A program made the translations under genes and the position numbers. From positions 41,625-105,624 of the forward strand of contig NZ_FNJK01000005.1 of assembly GCF_900104225.1 (NCBI RefSeq): a stretch of DNA of 64,000 nt. The letters run 5' to 3'. Position 1 is the first letter of the stretch; every line of letters begins with the position of its first letter. The notes under the pieces were generated by a model. It ran no database searches, was not told the DNA's origin, and was given only the letters and a program-made list of their open reading frames with translations. Below, piece after piece: positions 8,320 through 17,509 of the stretch. Origin of the DNA: Streptococcus equinus (GTDB lineage: Bacteria > Bacillota > Bacilli > Lactobacillales > Streptococcaceae).

Positions 8320-9117
8320 GTGAACAAGTGTGGAGTTTTGGTCTGTAGATTAGCTAACTTATCTGTTAAAAAAATTTTTCGACTTTATCAACTATTCCGA
8401 TATTTAGTAGGGATTATTATTGGGGTTATAATCTTTCTTTATGTCAGAACTACAATTAGTACTGGCTACTCTAGTTATACGTTGGTGTTGACGATAATTT
8501 TATGGTTTTTCGTTGGAGTTACAATTGGAAATCGCAGATTATTTTCTAATGTTTTAGATTATATACTATTAGAAAATGTTGATTTTGAAAAGTATAATTC
8601 TTATCATGCCTATGCTAGCAATAAGATTTCCGGGAAAAATAGTTTTATGATGGATTTTTCAAGTGGAATTAAAGAGTTTTTGAAAGGAAATTTTGATGAA
8701 GCATTACCATACTTTGAAAAATGCAATGTAAATCAGCTAAGCTTTTTAGATAAAAAGAGAGTATTAAGAGTCAAAAATTTTTTTGAAAAATTACTATTTC
8801 TTCATCAAGGAAGGAAATTAGAGGACTTTCCAAAAATTAAGCAGGAAAAGCAATCTATGAAAAATAATGAATATACTATTTTTTTATTTGAAGTTGAGAA
8901 AGTATTAAATGGGAAAACAACAAATTATTTTGGAGAAAAAAATTCACCAAGTCATTTAATTTTAATAATGAAATTATATTACCAAGCGCTTAGTTTTTTT
9001 AATGCTAACGATAAGTCTGCTGCTAAAGAAAAATTTCAACAAATTGCCAATGAAAATCCGGAGCTTTTCTACGTTCGTGAGGCTAAGAAATATTTGGAGG
9101 AATTAGATAATGAATAG
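8320..9117 (+). CDS. Unrecognised two-helix membrane protein in the LXG module
   Basis: 265 residues, not recognised. Two transmembrane helices (about residues 28-44 and 52-72) are followed by a cytoplasmic or surface helical region with TPR-like stretches (FLKGNFDEALPYFEKCN at about 121-137 and AAKEKFQQIANENPELF near the end). The GTG at 8320 has TAGGAG nine bases upstream, 12 bases after the LXG stop codon. Position directly behind a toxin gene suggests an immunity or accessory role, but this is inference from context. The coding sequence is markedly A/T-rich. It overlaps the next (broken) gene by 8 bases. Confidence 0.65.
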   Translation: MNKCGVLVCRLANLSVKKIFRLYQLFRYLVGIIIGVIIFLYVRTTISTGYSSYTLVLTIILWFFVGVTIGNRRLFSNVLDYILLENVDFEKYNSYHAYASNKISGKNSFMMDFSSGIKEFLKGNFDEALPYFEKCNVNQLSFLDKKRVLRVKNFFEKLLFLHQGRKLEDFPKIKQEKQSMKNNEYTIFLFEVEKVLNGKTTNYFGEKNSPSHLILIMKLYYQALSFFNANDKSAAKEKFQQIANENPELFYVREAKKYLEELDNE

Positions 9118-9418
9118 AGAGCATTTACCGATTGGGACTGTCGTTCGTGTGAATGGTGGCTCTCAAAGTCTAATGATTAGCACACTTTTTCCTGTCACTG
9201 AAAAAGGTGGAAAAAAGGTTATTTTGATTTTGGAGCGGTTCCCCTTCCTTTAGGAGTGGTTAATCAGGATTTAGCTTTTTTTCAACAAAGAAGATATTGA
9301 TGAAATTATCTTTTTAGGCTATGTTGATGTGCCATTTCAGCAATTGATCGCTAATTACGATGAACTCATTTCAAATATTCAATATCCTAAATTTACAGTT
9401 GAAAGTTTTAATGAATAA
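9110..9418 (+). pseudogene. Broken DUF4176 gene
   Basis: From the ATG at 9110 the frame reads LPIGTVVRVNGGSQSLMIS, the start of a DUF4176 protein, then stops early at about 9252. Restoring one T in the run at 9222-9225 and removing one T from the seven-T run at 9276-9282 gives a full protein ending with KEDIDEIIFLGYVD and a tail to the TAA at 9416-9418. DUF4176 proteins are small cytoplasmic partners in LXG/type VII loci. The intact paralogue at 10186 confirms the expected reading. The second indel restores the original frame. Confidence 0.75.
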
Positions 9419-9450
9419 CTAAAAAAGTGCGAAAGCACTTTTTTAGTTAT
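9415..9450. terminator. Perfectly symmetric bidirectional terminator
   Basis: A 16-bp perfect inverted repeat (ATAACTAAAAAAGTGC and its complement) around a GAAA loop, with A-run and T-run inside the stem. It separates the broken LXG unit from the DUF443 gene. Confidence 0.9.
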
Positions 9451-9492
9451 AGGAATAATGTAAAATTCAGTTAACGACAGGGAGAGTGGTTA

Positions 9493-10140
9493 ATGCAAAC
9501 GAAGTATAAAATCGAAACAATTCGACGTATCAATCTACGATACTATTTAATTAAAATTGATAATCGATATTATCTTATTGATTATGTTAATCCTAAAAAA
9601 ATACAAAGTTATTTTTTACCATTTTCTCAAAGAATGGTTTGGAAAATTTATGATGTTACATCGAAAAGGAATCAATATGGGAAAGAAAATATTTCACTAT
9701 TAACCAAGATCAGGCAAGGTGTACTTTGGATTTTTCTCTTACTCATTGTACATATGATGACATTCCCTAAAAATGTAAATCTTTGGCATCTTACTCAGAA
9801 TTCTTTCGTAGAAAAAAATTGGTTAATGATAATTTTGGGAGTTGTGATTAGTGCTTTGACTATTGGAATAATTTTTTACATTACTCCTAATTTGGTTGGT
9901 GATTTATCAAATAAAACGAGTTATCACTTGACGCAAGTAAGTAGTGGAAAAGAATATAGTTTTGGGGGTAGATTGATTATTGTCTTAATTTTGTCTGTTA
10001 TTTTTTTGTTTTTTGGTATTTTAAGTAGTAGTTTTATAGGTGTTATTTTATTTTCGTTCATGTGTAATATTAGCTTGTGGTTCAATAATTTTTTTAATAT
10101 ACCATTTACGTCTAAAGTGGGTAAATACAAGATTATGTAG
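9493..10140 (+). CDS. DUF443-family membrane protein, probable type VII toxin immunity protein
   Basis: 215 residues. The N-terminus (RYYLIKIDNRYYLIDYVNP, then FLPF) has the RYxIIK...YYLID pattern of the DUF443 tandem five-transmembrane family. Hydrophobic helices follow at about residues 75-90, 108-130, 158-175 and 178-200. In Staphylococcus aureus a DUF443 protein (TspI) protects against the membrane-depolarising type VII toxin TspA, so an immunity role is likely here. GGGAGAGTGG precedes the ATG. The gene is intact although the nearby toxin gene is broken. Confidence 0.7.
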   Translation: MQTKYKIETIRRINLRYYLIKIDNRYYLIDYVNPKKIQSYFLPFSQRMVWKIYDVTSKRNQYGKENISLLTKIRQGVLWIFLLLIVHMMTFPKNVNLWHLTQNSFVEKNWLMIILGVVISALTIGIIFYITPNLVGDLSNKTSYHLTQVSSGKEYSFGGRLIIVLILSVIFLFFGILSSSFIGVILFSFMCNISLWFNNFFNIPFTSKVGKYKIM

Positions 10141-10185
10141 TTCAGTGCTATGAGTGGTTTCATGAATGAGTATAGGAGGTAGAAT

Positions 10186-10479
10186 ATGTTATTGCCAGTA
10201 GGTAGTGTGGTTTATCTTGAAAATGGTGATCAAAAAATTATCATTTTAAATCGAGGAGTTATTGTCAATCAAAATAATCAAGAAGTAATTTTTGATTATA
10301 CGGGGGCTATTTATCCAGAAGGACTTAATCCCAAGCAAGTTTATTATTTTAATCAAGAAGATATTGATCAAGTTGTTTTTCAAGGTTATGTCGATGACGA
10401 TGAGAGAAGATTTACTGATTTGTATAAAAAGTGGATTGCTACTACTAATCTTAAAAAGGGTTATACTCAAAATAATTAA
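10186..10479 (+). CDS. DUF4176 protein of the LXG module
   Basis: 97 residues starting LLPVGSVVYLENGDQKIIIL, with the family features YPEGL and FNQEDIDQVVFQGYVDDDE. DUF4176 proteins are found beside LXG toxin genes and are believed to work as small partners in type VII secretion or effector handling; the exact role is not established. AGGAGG precedes the ATG at 10186. It lies 45 bases after the DUF443 gene and is probably co-transcribed. This intact copy shows how the copy at 9110 should read. Confidence 0.8.
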   Translation: MLLPVGSVVYLENGDQKIIILNRGVIVNQNNQEVIFDYTGAIYPEGLNPKQVYYFNQEDIDQVVFQGYVDDDERRFTDLYKKWIATTNLKKGYTQNN

Positions 10480-10529
10480 GAGTAATGAAATAGTATATTA
10501 TTGAATTTAATTTGTTTCTGCTTTTCACC

Positions 10530-10558
10530 TAGACACTCAAATGCATTTGTGCTAAAAT
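10530..10558 (+). promoter_or_regulatory. Promoter of the glyQS T-box transcript
   Basis: TAGACA (10530-10535) and TAAAAT (10553-10558) are 17 bp apart, with a TG one base upstream of the -10. This is a strong match for a sigma-A promoter. Confidence 0.75.
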
Positions 10559-10570
10559 AGCTGATAAAGA

Positions 10571-10758
10571 GAGAAAGCCTCATGGTGTTTCTTAGCGAGT
10601 CCGAGGTGGTGGAAGTCGGATGAAACTGAAGTGAGTCGCTGGCGCTTTCGCTTAGCAATGCTAAGTTAAAATCAGATAAATGAAGTAATAAAATAGGGTG
10701 GAACCGCGTTTTAACGCCCCTTATGAGGTATCATATGGGTGTTTTGGCGGTTCTTTTA
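10571..10758 (+). promoter_or_regulatory. T-box riboswitch (glycine) controlling glyQS
   Basis: The conserved T-box bulge sequence AGGGTGGAACCGCG is at 10695-10708. Stem I closes with GAAAGC (10573-10578) and GCTTTC (10644-10649), and a GGC triplet at 10641-10643 lies directly before the 3' strand, where the specifier codon is expected: a glycine codon, fitting the downstream glycyl-tRNA synthetase. GAACCGC (10701-10707) can pair with GCGGTTC followed by TTTT (10747-10757) as the terminator. Uncharged tRNA-Gly would stabilise the antiterminator and switch the operon on. Confidence 0.92.
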
Positions 10759-10825
10759 TTATGGAAAAATGCTTATTCACCGTAGGTGCTTCGCAAATTA
10801 AGTTACTAAAACAAGGAGTAGATGT

Positions 10826-11743
10826 ATGTCTAAAAAATTGACTTTTCAAGAGATTATTTTGACTTTGCAACAATTTTGGAATGACCAAGGTTGTATGTTA
10901 ATGCAAGCTTATGACAACGAAAAAGGTGCTGGTACAATGAGTCCTTACACATTCCTTCGTGCTATTGGTCCAGAACCATGGAATGCGGCTTATGTAGAAC
11001 CATCACGTCGTCCAGCTGATGGTCGTTACGGTGAAAACCCTAACCGTCTTTACCAACACCACCAATTCCAAGTGGTTATGAAACCATCTCCATCAAACAT
11101 TCAAGAACTTTACCTTGAATCATTGGAACGTTTGGGAATTAATACTTTAGAACACGATATCCGTTTCGTAGAAGATAACTGGGAAAACCCATCAACTGGT
11201 TCAGCTGGTCTTGGTTGGGAAGTTTGGCTTGATGGTATGGAAATCACTCAATTTACTTACTTCCAACAAGTTGGTGGTTTGCAAACTGGTCCTGTAACTT
11301 CAGAAGTTACTTACGGTCTTGAACGTTTGGCATCATACATCCAAGAAGTGGACTCTGTATACGATATCGAATGGGCTCCAGGTGTTAAATATGGTGAAAT
11401 CTTCCTTCAACCAGAATTTGAACACTCAAAATACTCATTTGAAATTTCTAACCAAGATATGCTTCTTGAAAACTTTGAAAAATTTGAAACAGAAGCAAAA
11501 CGTTGCTTGGAAGAAAACTTGGTTCACCCAGCATATGACTACGTTTTGAAATGTTCACACACATTTAACTTGCTTGATGCGCGTGGTGCTGTTTCTGTAA
11601 CAGAACGTGCGGGTTACATTGCTCGTATCCGTAACTTGGCTCGTGTCGTTGCTAAAACATTTGTGGCTGAACGTAAACGTCTTGGTTACCCATTGCTTGA
11701 TGAAGCAACACGTGAAAAACTTTTGAAGGAGGATGCTGAATAA
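10826..11743 (+). CDS. glyQ: Glycyl-tRNA synthetase alpha subunit
   Basis: 305 residues, full length. It is the catalytic subunit of the bacterial alpha2-beta2 class II glycyl-tRNA synthetase, with the glycyl-adenylate site region [19 protein letters not shown] near the N-terminus and the [10 protein letters not shown] motif. AAGGAG at 10813-10818 serves the ATG at 10826. It overlaps glyS by one base (TAATG), which supports coupled, equimolar translation, and is controlled by the T-box upstream. Confidence 0.98.
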   Translation: MSKKLTFQEIILTLQQFWNDQGCMLMQAYDNEKGAGTMSPYTFLRAIGPEPWNAAYVEPSRRPADGRYGENPNRLYQHHQFQVVMKPSPSNIQELYLESLERLGINTLEHDIRFVEDNWENPSTGSAGLGWEVWLDGMEITQFTYFQQVGGLQTGPVTSEVTYGLERLASYIQEVDSVYDIEWAPGVKYGEIFLQPEFEHSKYSFEISNQDMLLENFEKFETEAKRCLEENLVHPAYDYVLKCSHTFNLLDARGAVSVTERAGYIARIRNLARVVAKTFVAERKRLGYPLLDEATREKLLKEDAE

Positions 11744-13782
11744 TGGCTAAAAATTTACTTGTAGAACTTGGTTTAGAAGAATTACCAGCTTACGTGGTTA
11801 CTCCAAGTGAAAAACAACTTGGCGACCGCATGGCAGCATTTTTGAAAGAAAAACGTTTGGCATTTGAAAGCATTCAAACTTTCTCAACTCCACGTCGTTT
11901 GGCTGTACGTGTGATTGGTCTTGCTGATGCGCAAACTGATTTGACAGAAGACTTTAAAGGTCCTTCTAAGAAAATCGCCTTGGACGCTGATGGCAACTTT
12001 ACAAAAGCTGCACAAGGTTTTGTTCGTGGTAAAGGTTTGACAACTGATGACATTGAATTCCGTGAAGTTAAAGGCGAAGAATATGTCTATGTTACAAAAC
12101 ACGAGGCAGGAAAAGCTGCTAAAGAAGTACTTGTTGACATTCCAGAAATCTTATCAGCAATGACTTTCCCAGTAAACATGCATTGGGCAAACAACACATT
12201 TGAATACATCCGTCCAGTTCACACATTGACTGTACTTCTTGATGACGAAGCTCTTGACCTTGACTTCTTGGATATCCACTCAGGTCGTGTTAGCCGTGGA
12301 CACCGTTTCCTTGGTCATGAAACAGAAATCGCTAACGCTGATTCATATGAAGAAGATTTGCGTAAAGTCTTTGTTATCGCTGACGCTAAAGAACGTCAAG
12401 ACATGATTGTTAACCAAATCAAAGACATTGAAAAAGCACAAAATGTTCAAGTCGAAATCGATGATGAATTACTTAACGAAGTTCTTAACTTGGTTGAATA
12501 CCCAACTGCCTTTATGGGAAGCTTCGATACTAAATATCTTGAAGTTCCAGAAGAAGTTCTTGTGACATCAATGAAAAACCACCAACGTTACTTTGTTGTC
12601 CGTGATCAAGATGGTAAATTGATGCCAAACTTCATTTCAGTTCGTAACGGTAACGCTGAACATATCGAAAATGTTATCAAAGGTAACGAAAAAGTGCTTG
12701 TGGCTCGTTTGGAAGATGGTGAATTCTTCTGGCGTGAAGACCAAAAACTTAAAATCGCTGACCTTGTTGCAAAACTTGATAACGTTACATTCCACGAAAA
12801 AATCGGTTCACTTTCTGAACACATGAACCGTAGCAAAGTCATTGCTGCTTACCTTGCTGAAAAAGCTGGTGCTTCTGCAGAAGAAAGCAAAGCACTTGCA
12901 CGCGCTGCTGAAATCTACAAATTCGACCTATTAACAGGTATGGTTGGTGAATTTGACGAATTGCAAGGTATCATGGGTGAAAAATATGCCCTTCTTGCTG
13001 GTGAAGATGCAGCAGTAGCGACAGCTATTCGTGAACACTACCTTCCAAATTCTGCTGAAGGTGAACTTCCAGAAACTAAAGTTGGTGCTCTCTTGGCACT
13101 TGCTGATAAATTGGATACTATCTTGTCATTCTTCTCAGTTGGTTTGATTCCATCTGGTTCAAACGACCCATATGCTCTTCGTCGTGCAACAGCTGGTGTT
13201 GTTCGTATCATGGATGCCTTTGGTTTGAAAATTCCAATGGATGAATTGATTGACAATCTTTATGCATTGTCATTTGATAGCTTGACTTACGAACACAAAG
13301 CAGAAGTTATGGACTTCATCCGTGCGCGTGTTGAAAAAATGATGAACAAATCAGTTTCTAAAGACATCAAAGAAGCTGTCCTTGCTGGTTCAAACTTTGT
13401 TGTTGCTGAAATGCTTGAAGCAGCTGATGCTCTTGTTGAAGCAAGCAAAGCAGAAGGTTATAAAGCAGCAGTTGAAAGTCTTTCACGTGTCTTCAATCTT
13501 GCTGAAAAAGCAGCAGCTGATGTGGCTGTAGATGCAAGCTTGTTTGAAAATGATGAAGAAAAAGCATTGGCACAAGCTGCATCAGAATTGAACTTGTCAG
13601 GTAATGCTAGCGATAAATTGGCTCAATTGTTCGCATTGAGCTCAGTTATCGACAAATTCTTTGACAATACTATGGTAATGGTAGATAATGAAGCTGTTAA
13701 AAATAATCGTTTAGCTATCCTTGCTGAATTGACAGCAAAAGCTAGCAGCGTAGCAGCATTTAACAAATTGAATACTAAATAA
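11743..13782 (+). CDS. glyS: Glycyl-tRNA synthetase beta subunit
   Basis: 679 residues, full length. The beta subunit binds tRNA-Gly and is needed with GlyQ for charging. Typical features are the N-terminal [15 protein letters not shown], the SRGHRFLG motif, the HD-like central region and the C-terminal anticodon-binding domain (from about residue 570). It starts within the stop codon of glyQ. Codon use is that of a highly expressed gene. Confidence 0.98.
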   Translation: MAKNLLVELGLEELPAYVVTPSEKQLGDRMAAFLKEKRLAFESIQTFSTPRRLAVRVIGLADAQTDLTEDFKGPSKKIALDADGNFTKAAQGFVRGKGLTTDDIEFREVKGEEYVYVTKHEAGKAAKEVLVDIPEILSAMTFPVNMHWANNTFEYIRPVHTLTVLLDDEALDLDFLDIHSGRVSRGHRFLGHETEIANADSYEEDLRKVFVIADAKERQDMIVNQIKDIEKAQNVQVEIDDELLNEVLNLVEYPTAFMGSFDTKYLEVPEEVLVTSMKNHQRYFVVRDQDGKLMPNFISVRNGNAEHIENVIKGNEKVLVARLEDGEFFWREDQKLKIADLVAKLDNVTFHEKIGSLSEHMNRSKVIAAYLAEKAGASAEESKALARAAEIYKFDLLTGMVGEFDELQGIMGEKYALLAGEDAAVATAIREHYLPNSAEGELPETKVGALLALADKLDTILSFFSVGLIPSGSNDPYALRRATAGVVRIMDAFGLKIPMDELIDNLYALSFDSLTYEHKAEVMDFIRARVEKMMNKSVSKDIKEAVLAGSNFVVAEMLEAADALVEASKAEGYKAAVESLSRVFNLAEKAAADVAVDASLFENDEEKALAQAASELNLSGNASDKLAQLFALSSVIDKFFDNTMVMVDNEAVKNNRLAILAELTAKASSVAAFNKLNTK

Positions 13783-13787
13783 GCTTA

Positions 13788-13814
13788 AGAAATCTACTCT
13801 TTGAGTAGATTTCT
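13788..13814 (+). terminator. Hairpin after glyS
   Basis: AGAAATCTACTC pairs perfectly with GAGTAGATTTCT around a TTT loop. There is no long T-run after it, so termination may be weak. Confidence 0.55.
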
Positions 13815-13911
13815 GACTTATATCGGACTTCTGAATTTTAGAGGTTTGGGTAAATTATAGAAAGGAATAGCGTACGAAACTTTTGTTTTGTATGTTAGGT
13901 GAGTCTTACTC

Positions 13912-14169
13912 ATGAATGAAAAAAAGATTCAACGTATTAATGAACTTGCGCGTAAGAAAAAAACAGTTGGTTTGACTGGTCCTGAAAAAGTTGAACAAGC
14001 TAAACTTCGCAAAGAGTATATTGAAGGTTATCGTCGCTCATTAATTCACCACATCGCAGGTATTAAGGTGGTTGATGAAGATGGAAATGATGTGACACCA
14101 GAAAAACTTCGTCAATTGCAACGTGAACGTGGTTTGCACGGCCGTAGCCTTGATGATCCAAATTCATAA
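13912..14169 (+). CDS. DUF896 (YnzC-family) small protein
   Basis: 85 residues, basic and helical, with the family pattern [19 protein letters not shown] and a conserved [12 protein letters not shown]. The family has a short helical hairpin fold and unknown function; the Bacillus member YnzC is SOS-induced. The ATG at 13912 has only a weak AGGTGAG upstream at an unusually long distance. It sits alone between glyS and tkt and ends at a strong hairpin. Confidence 0.88.
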   Translation: MNEKKIQRINELARKKKTVGLTGPEKVEQAKLRKEYIEGYRRSLIHHIAGIKVVDEDGNDVTPEKLRQLQRERGLHGRSLDDPNS

Positions 14170-14179
14170 GAATATTTAC

Positions 14180-14207
14180 AGCTCAGCCATTATGGTTGAG
14201 CTTTTTT
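14180..14207 (+). terminator. Terminator after the DUF896 gene
   Basis: AGCTCAGCC pairs with GGTTGAGCT, followed by a T-run. Confidence 0.85.
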
Positions 14208-14243
14208 AGAAAATGTTTACAAAAATCCAAATAATAATTTAAT

Positions 14244-14272
14244 TTAAAAAGTCAAGTATTTTATGTTATAAT
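14244..14272 (+). promoter_or_regulatory. tkt promoter
   Basis: TGTTATAAT (14264-14272) is a perfect extended -10; TTAAAA at 14244-14249 is a weak -35 at 17 bp. Confidence 0.7.
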
Positions 14273-14323
14273 AGAATCCGAACAATAATACTTTAAGTCC
14301 TTAAAAACAGAAAGGTTTCACTC

Positions 14324-16309
14324 ATGACATTTGATGCTATTGATCAGTTGGCAGTCAATACTGTCCGTACGCTCTCAATTGATGCCATTCAGGCAGCTAA
14401 TTCAGGTCACCCAGGCCTTCCAATGGGAGCTGCACCTATGGCTTATGTTCTTTGGAATCATGTAATGAATGTTAATCCGAAGACAAGCCGTTCTTGGTCT
14501 AACCGAGATCGTTTTGTATTATCTGCGGGTCACGGTTCTGCTCTTTTATACAGTCTTCTTCACTTATCAGGCTACGATGTAAGCATTGATGATTTGAAGA
14601 ATTTCCGTCAATGGGGTTCAAAAACACCAGGTCACCCAGAAGTAAACCACACTGATGGTGTTGAAGCAACTACTGGACCTCTTGGACAAGGGATTGCTAA
14701 CGCTGTTGGTATGGCAATGGCAGAAGCTCACTTGGCAGCTAAATTTAACAAACCAGGTTTTGATATTGTTGACCACTACACATATGCTTTGCATGGTGAT
14801 GGTTGTTTGATGGAAGGTGTCAGCCAAGAAGCAGCAAGTCTTGCTGGACATCTTAAACTTGGTAAATTGGTCCTTCTTTACGATTCAAATGACATCTCAC
14901 TTGATGGTCCAACATCAAAAGCCTTCACAGAAGATATTAAAGGTAAATTTGAAGCTTACGGTTGGCAACATATTTTAGTTAAAGATGGTAACGACCTTGA
15001 AGCTATTGCAAAAGCAATTGAAGAAGCAAAAGCTGAAACTGAAAAACCATCTATCATCGAAGTTAAAACAATCATCGGTTTCGGTGCTGAAAAACAAGGA
15101 ACATCTGCAGTCCACGGTGCTCCTCTTGGTGTTGATGGTATTGCCTACGCTAAAAAATCTTACGGTTGGGAATATCCAGAATTTACAGTACCTGAAGAAG
15201 TGGCTAAACGCTTCGAAGTTGGTATCAAATTCCGTGGTGAAGCTGCTCAAAATGCATGGGAAACTAAATTCCGTGAATATGAAGCTGCTTATCCAGAATT
15301 GGCTGCTGAATACAAAGCAGCATTTGCTAACAAACCAGTTGATGTAAAACTTGAAGACTTCGAACTTGGAACAAGTCTTGCTAGCCGTTCATCAAGTCAA
15401 CAAGCTATCCAACAAATTTCAGCACAAGTTCCATCATTCTGGGGTGGTTCAGCTGACCTTTCTGCATCAAATAACACAATGGTCAAAGTAGAATCTGACT
15501 TCCAACCAGATAACTATCTTGGTCGTAACATTTGGTTTGGTGTACGTGAATTTGCTATGGCAGCAGCAATGAATGGTATTGCTCTTCATGGTGGTACTCG
15601 TGTTTACGGTGGTACATTCTTCGTATTCTCAAACTACCTTCTTCCTGCTGTTCGTATGGCTGCTCTTCAACAATTACCAACAGTTTATGTTATGACACAC
15701 GATTCAATCGCTGTTGGTGAAGATGGTCCAACTCACGAACCAGTTGAACAATTAGCTAGCGTTCGTTCTATGCCTAACCTTAACGTTATTCGTCCAGCAG
15801 ACGGTAACGAAACAAATGCTGCATGGAAACGCGCTCTTGCTGAAACTGATCGTCCAACAATGCTTATCCTAACTCGTCAAAATCTTCCTGTTCTTGAAGG
15901 AACAAAAGAATTGGCAGAAGAAGGATTGAACAAAGGTGCTTACATTATTTCAGAAGCTAAAGGTGATCTTGATGGTATCCTTATTGCAACAGGTTCTGAA
16001 GTGAAATTAGCACTTGATACGCAAGCTGCTTTGGAAGCTAAAGGTATTCATGTTCGCGTTGTTTCAATGCCAGCTCAAAACATCTTTGACGAACAAGATG
16101 CTGCTTACAAAGAAAGCATCCTTCCATCTAACGTTACAAAACGTTTGGCAATTGAAGCTGGTTCAAGCTTCGGTTGGGGCAAATACGTTGGTCTTCAAGG
16201 TAAAACTCTTACTATCGATACTTGGGGAGCTTCAGCACCAGGTGCTAAAATCTTTGAAGAATATGGCTTCACAGTTGATAACGCTGTTAACCTTTACGGA
16301 TCATTGTAA
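14324..16309 (+). CDS. tkt: Transketolase
   Basis: 661 residues, full length. It transfers two-carbon ketol units between sugar phosphates in the pentose phosphate pathway. The thiamine-diphosphate motif starts GDGCLMEG and ends with the conserved Asn-Asp (SNDISLDG); substrate histidines sit in SGHPGLPMG and [23 protein letters not shown] precedes the ATG at 14324. It is a single-gene unit with its own promoter and terminator. Confidence 0.97.
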   Translation: MTFDAIDQLAVNTVRTLSIDAIQAANSGHPGLPMGAAPMAYVLWNHVMNVNPKTSRSWSNRDRFVLSAGHGSALLYSLLHLSGYDVSIDDLKNFRQWGSKTPGHPEVNHTDGVEATTGPLGQGIANAVGMAMAEAHLAAKFNKPGFDIVDHYTYALHGDGCLMEGVSQEAASLAGHLKLGKLVLLYDSNDISLDGPTSKAFTEDIKGKFEAYGWQHILVKDGNDLEAIAKAIEEAKAETEKPSIIEVKTIIGFGAEKQGTSAVHGAPLGVDGIAYAKKSYGWEYPEFTVPEEVAKRFEVGIKFRGEAAQNAWETKFREYEAAYPELAAEYKAAFANKPVDVKLEDFELGTSLASRSSSQQAIQQISAQVPSFWGGSADLSASNNTMVKVESDFQPDNYLGRNIWFGVREFAMAAAMNGIALHGGTRVYGGTFFVFSNYLLPAVRMAALQQLPTVYVMTHDSIAVGEDGPTHEPVEQLASVRSMPNLNVIRPADGNETNAAWKRALAETDRPTMLILTRQNLPVLEGTKELAEEGLNKGAYIISEAKGDLDGILIATGSEVKLALDTQAALEAKGIHVRVVSMPAQNIFDEQDAAYKESILPSNVTKRLAIEAGSSFGWGKYVGLQGKTLTIDTWGASAPGAKIFEEYGFTVDNAVNLYGSL

Positions 16310-16331
16310 TCTTTGATTATTTATAGATAGA

Positions 16332-16357
16332 AGTCCTTGCTTTAGCAAGGGCTTTTT
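16332..16357 (+). terminator. Terminator after tkt
   Basis: AGTCCTTGC pairs with GCAAGGGCT around TTTA, followed by a T-run. Confidence 0.85.
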
Positions 16358-16365
16358 ATAATTAG

Positions 16366-16424
16366 TTGACAAATAAAGTAAGAAAAGGTAATATATTGTA
16401 AAACCTTATTTGTGTTATTATGAT
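16366..16424 (+). promoter_or_regulatory. Two tandem promoter candidates for the bacteriocin immunity gene
   Basis: TTGACA (16366-16371) with TAATAT (16389-16394), and TTGTAA (16396-16401) with TATGAT (16419-16424), each with a 17-bp spacer. Either could drive the immunity gene and perhaps the ABC genes behind it. Confidence 0.6.
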
Positions 16425-16457
16425 AGTACAAATAATCTTGGGGGAAGGTGAGATTTA

Positions 16458-16751
16458 ATGGAAGAAAAATGTAGTAAGTTATATTCAGCTATTAAAGTCG
16501 CTTATGAAGATATGATTGTCAGACAAGATATAGAACTATCAAAGATTTTACTATCAGCGTCTAATGAAGTTATCAAGAGTAGAGATGCTGGTTTATGTGC
16601 TTTGCATTTAAATCGCAAACTAAATCTCTACAGCGCTCATAACGATTTAATTTTGCCGCGTGGTGTTAAGGAATTAAAAAAATTAACTCAACAGTGGGCA
16701 AGAGATTATTACGAAAAAAAAGAAGTCTCTAAGTGGATAAAGTCACTTTGA
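16458..16751 (+). CDS. Bacteriocin immunity protein, enterocin A immunity type
   Basis: 97 residues, helical, with the pattern of the EntA_Immun family: an N-terminal helix around YEDMIVRQDIELSKILLSAS, then the LPRGVKELKKLTQQW region. These cytoplasmic proteins protect the cell from class IIa-type bacteriocins by binding the mannose PTS receptor. No bacteriocin structural gene is next to it, so it is an orphan immunity gene. GGAAGGTGAG precedes the ATG. An ABC exporter pair follows 22 bases later and may be co-transcribed. Confidence 0.75.
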   Translation: MEEKCSKLYSAIKVAYEDMIVRQDIELSKILLSASNEVIKSRDAGLCALHLNRKLNLYSAHNDLILPRGVKELKKLTQQWARDYYEKKEVSKWIKSL

Positions 16752-16773
16752 GGAGATTAGGGGGAAAGAAAAA

Positions 16774-17505
16774 ATGATTCGTTTTGAACATGTTTCAAAA
16801 TTATATGGGGATAAGGAAGCACTTAGTGACCTAAACGTGAGTATTGAAAATGGGGAAATTTTTGGTTTAATTGGTCATAATGGTGCTGGGAAAACAACAA
16901 CTATTAGTATCTTGACGTCAATTATTGATGCGACATACGGTGAAGTTTACGTGGATGATTTGGCACTTTCTAAACATCGTGATGAAATCAAAAAACGTAT
17001 TGGTTACGTCCCAGACTCACCTGATTTGTTCTTGAATTTGACAGCTAGCGAATACTGGCATTTTTTGGCTAAAATCTATGGTGTTGCTGATGCGGAAGCT
17101 TCTGAACGAATTGATCGTTTGTCGCACTTATTTGATATTGCAGAACATGTCGATGACTTGATAGAAAGCTTCTCACATGGGATGCGTCAAAAAGTGATTT
17201 TAATTGGAGCTTTGATTTCGAATCCTGATATCTGGATTTTGGATGAACCATTGACTGGTCTTGATCCTCAAGCTTCTTTTGATTTGAAAGAAATGATGAA
17301 AGAACATGCTCGTGGTGGCAATACAGTTTTGTTCTCAACACACGTTTTAGCAGTTGCGGAACAATTGTGTGATCGTATTGGTATCTTAAAAGAAGGTAAA
17401 TTAATTTTTGTTGGTTCTTTAGAAGAACTAAAAGCTAATCACCCTAACAAAGATTTGGAAACTATTTACCTAGAACTTGCGGGGCGCAAGGTAGAAGAGG
17501 GGTGA
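16774..17505 (+). CDS. ABC transporter ATP-binding protein
   Basis: 243 residues. Walker A is GHNGAGKTT (about residues 34-42), the signature is a variant SHGMRQK, and Walker B is IWILDEP followed by the H-loop STHVL. It is the ATPase partner of the permease that starts 4 bases after its stop. The pair looks like an exporter, with no substrate-binding protein. Substrate unknown; the preceding bacteriocin immunity gene hints at a role in peptide defence, which is only inference. Its ribosome binding site is AGGGGGAAAG. Confidence 0.92.
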   Translation: MIRFEHVSKLYGDKEALSDLNVSIENGEIFGLIGHNGAGKTTTISILTSIIDATYGEVYVDDLALSKHRDEIKKRIGYVPDSPDLFLNLTASEYWHFLAKIYGVADAEASERIDRLSHLFDIAEHVDDLIESFSHGMRQKVILIGALISNPDIWILDEPLTGLDPQASFDLKEMMKEHARGGNTVLFSTHVLAVAEQLCDRIGILKEGKLIFVGSLEELKANHPNKDLETIYLELAGRKVEEG

Positions 17506-17509
17506 GCGT

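Noticed and set aside
10246..10658. Minus-strand open frames over the DUF4176 gene and T-box
   Set aside because: They run across an intact gene and a structured RNA leader and have no recognisable protein features.
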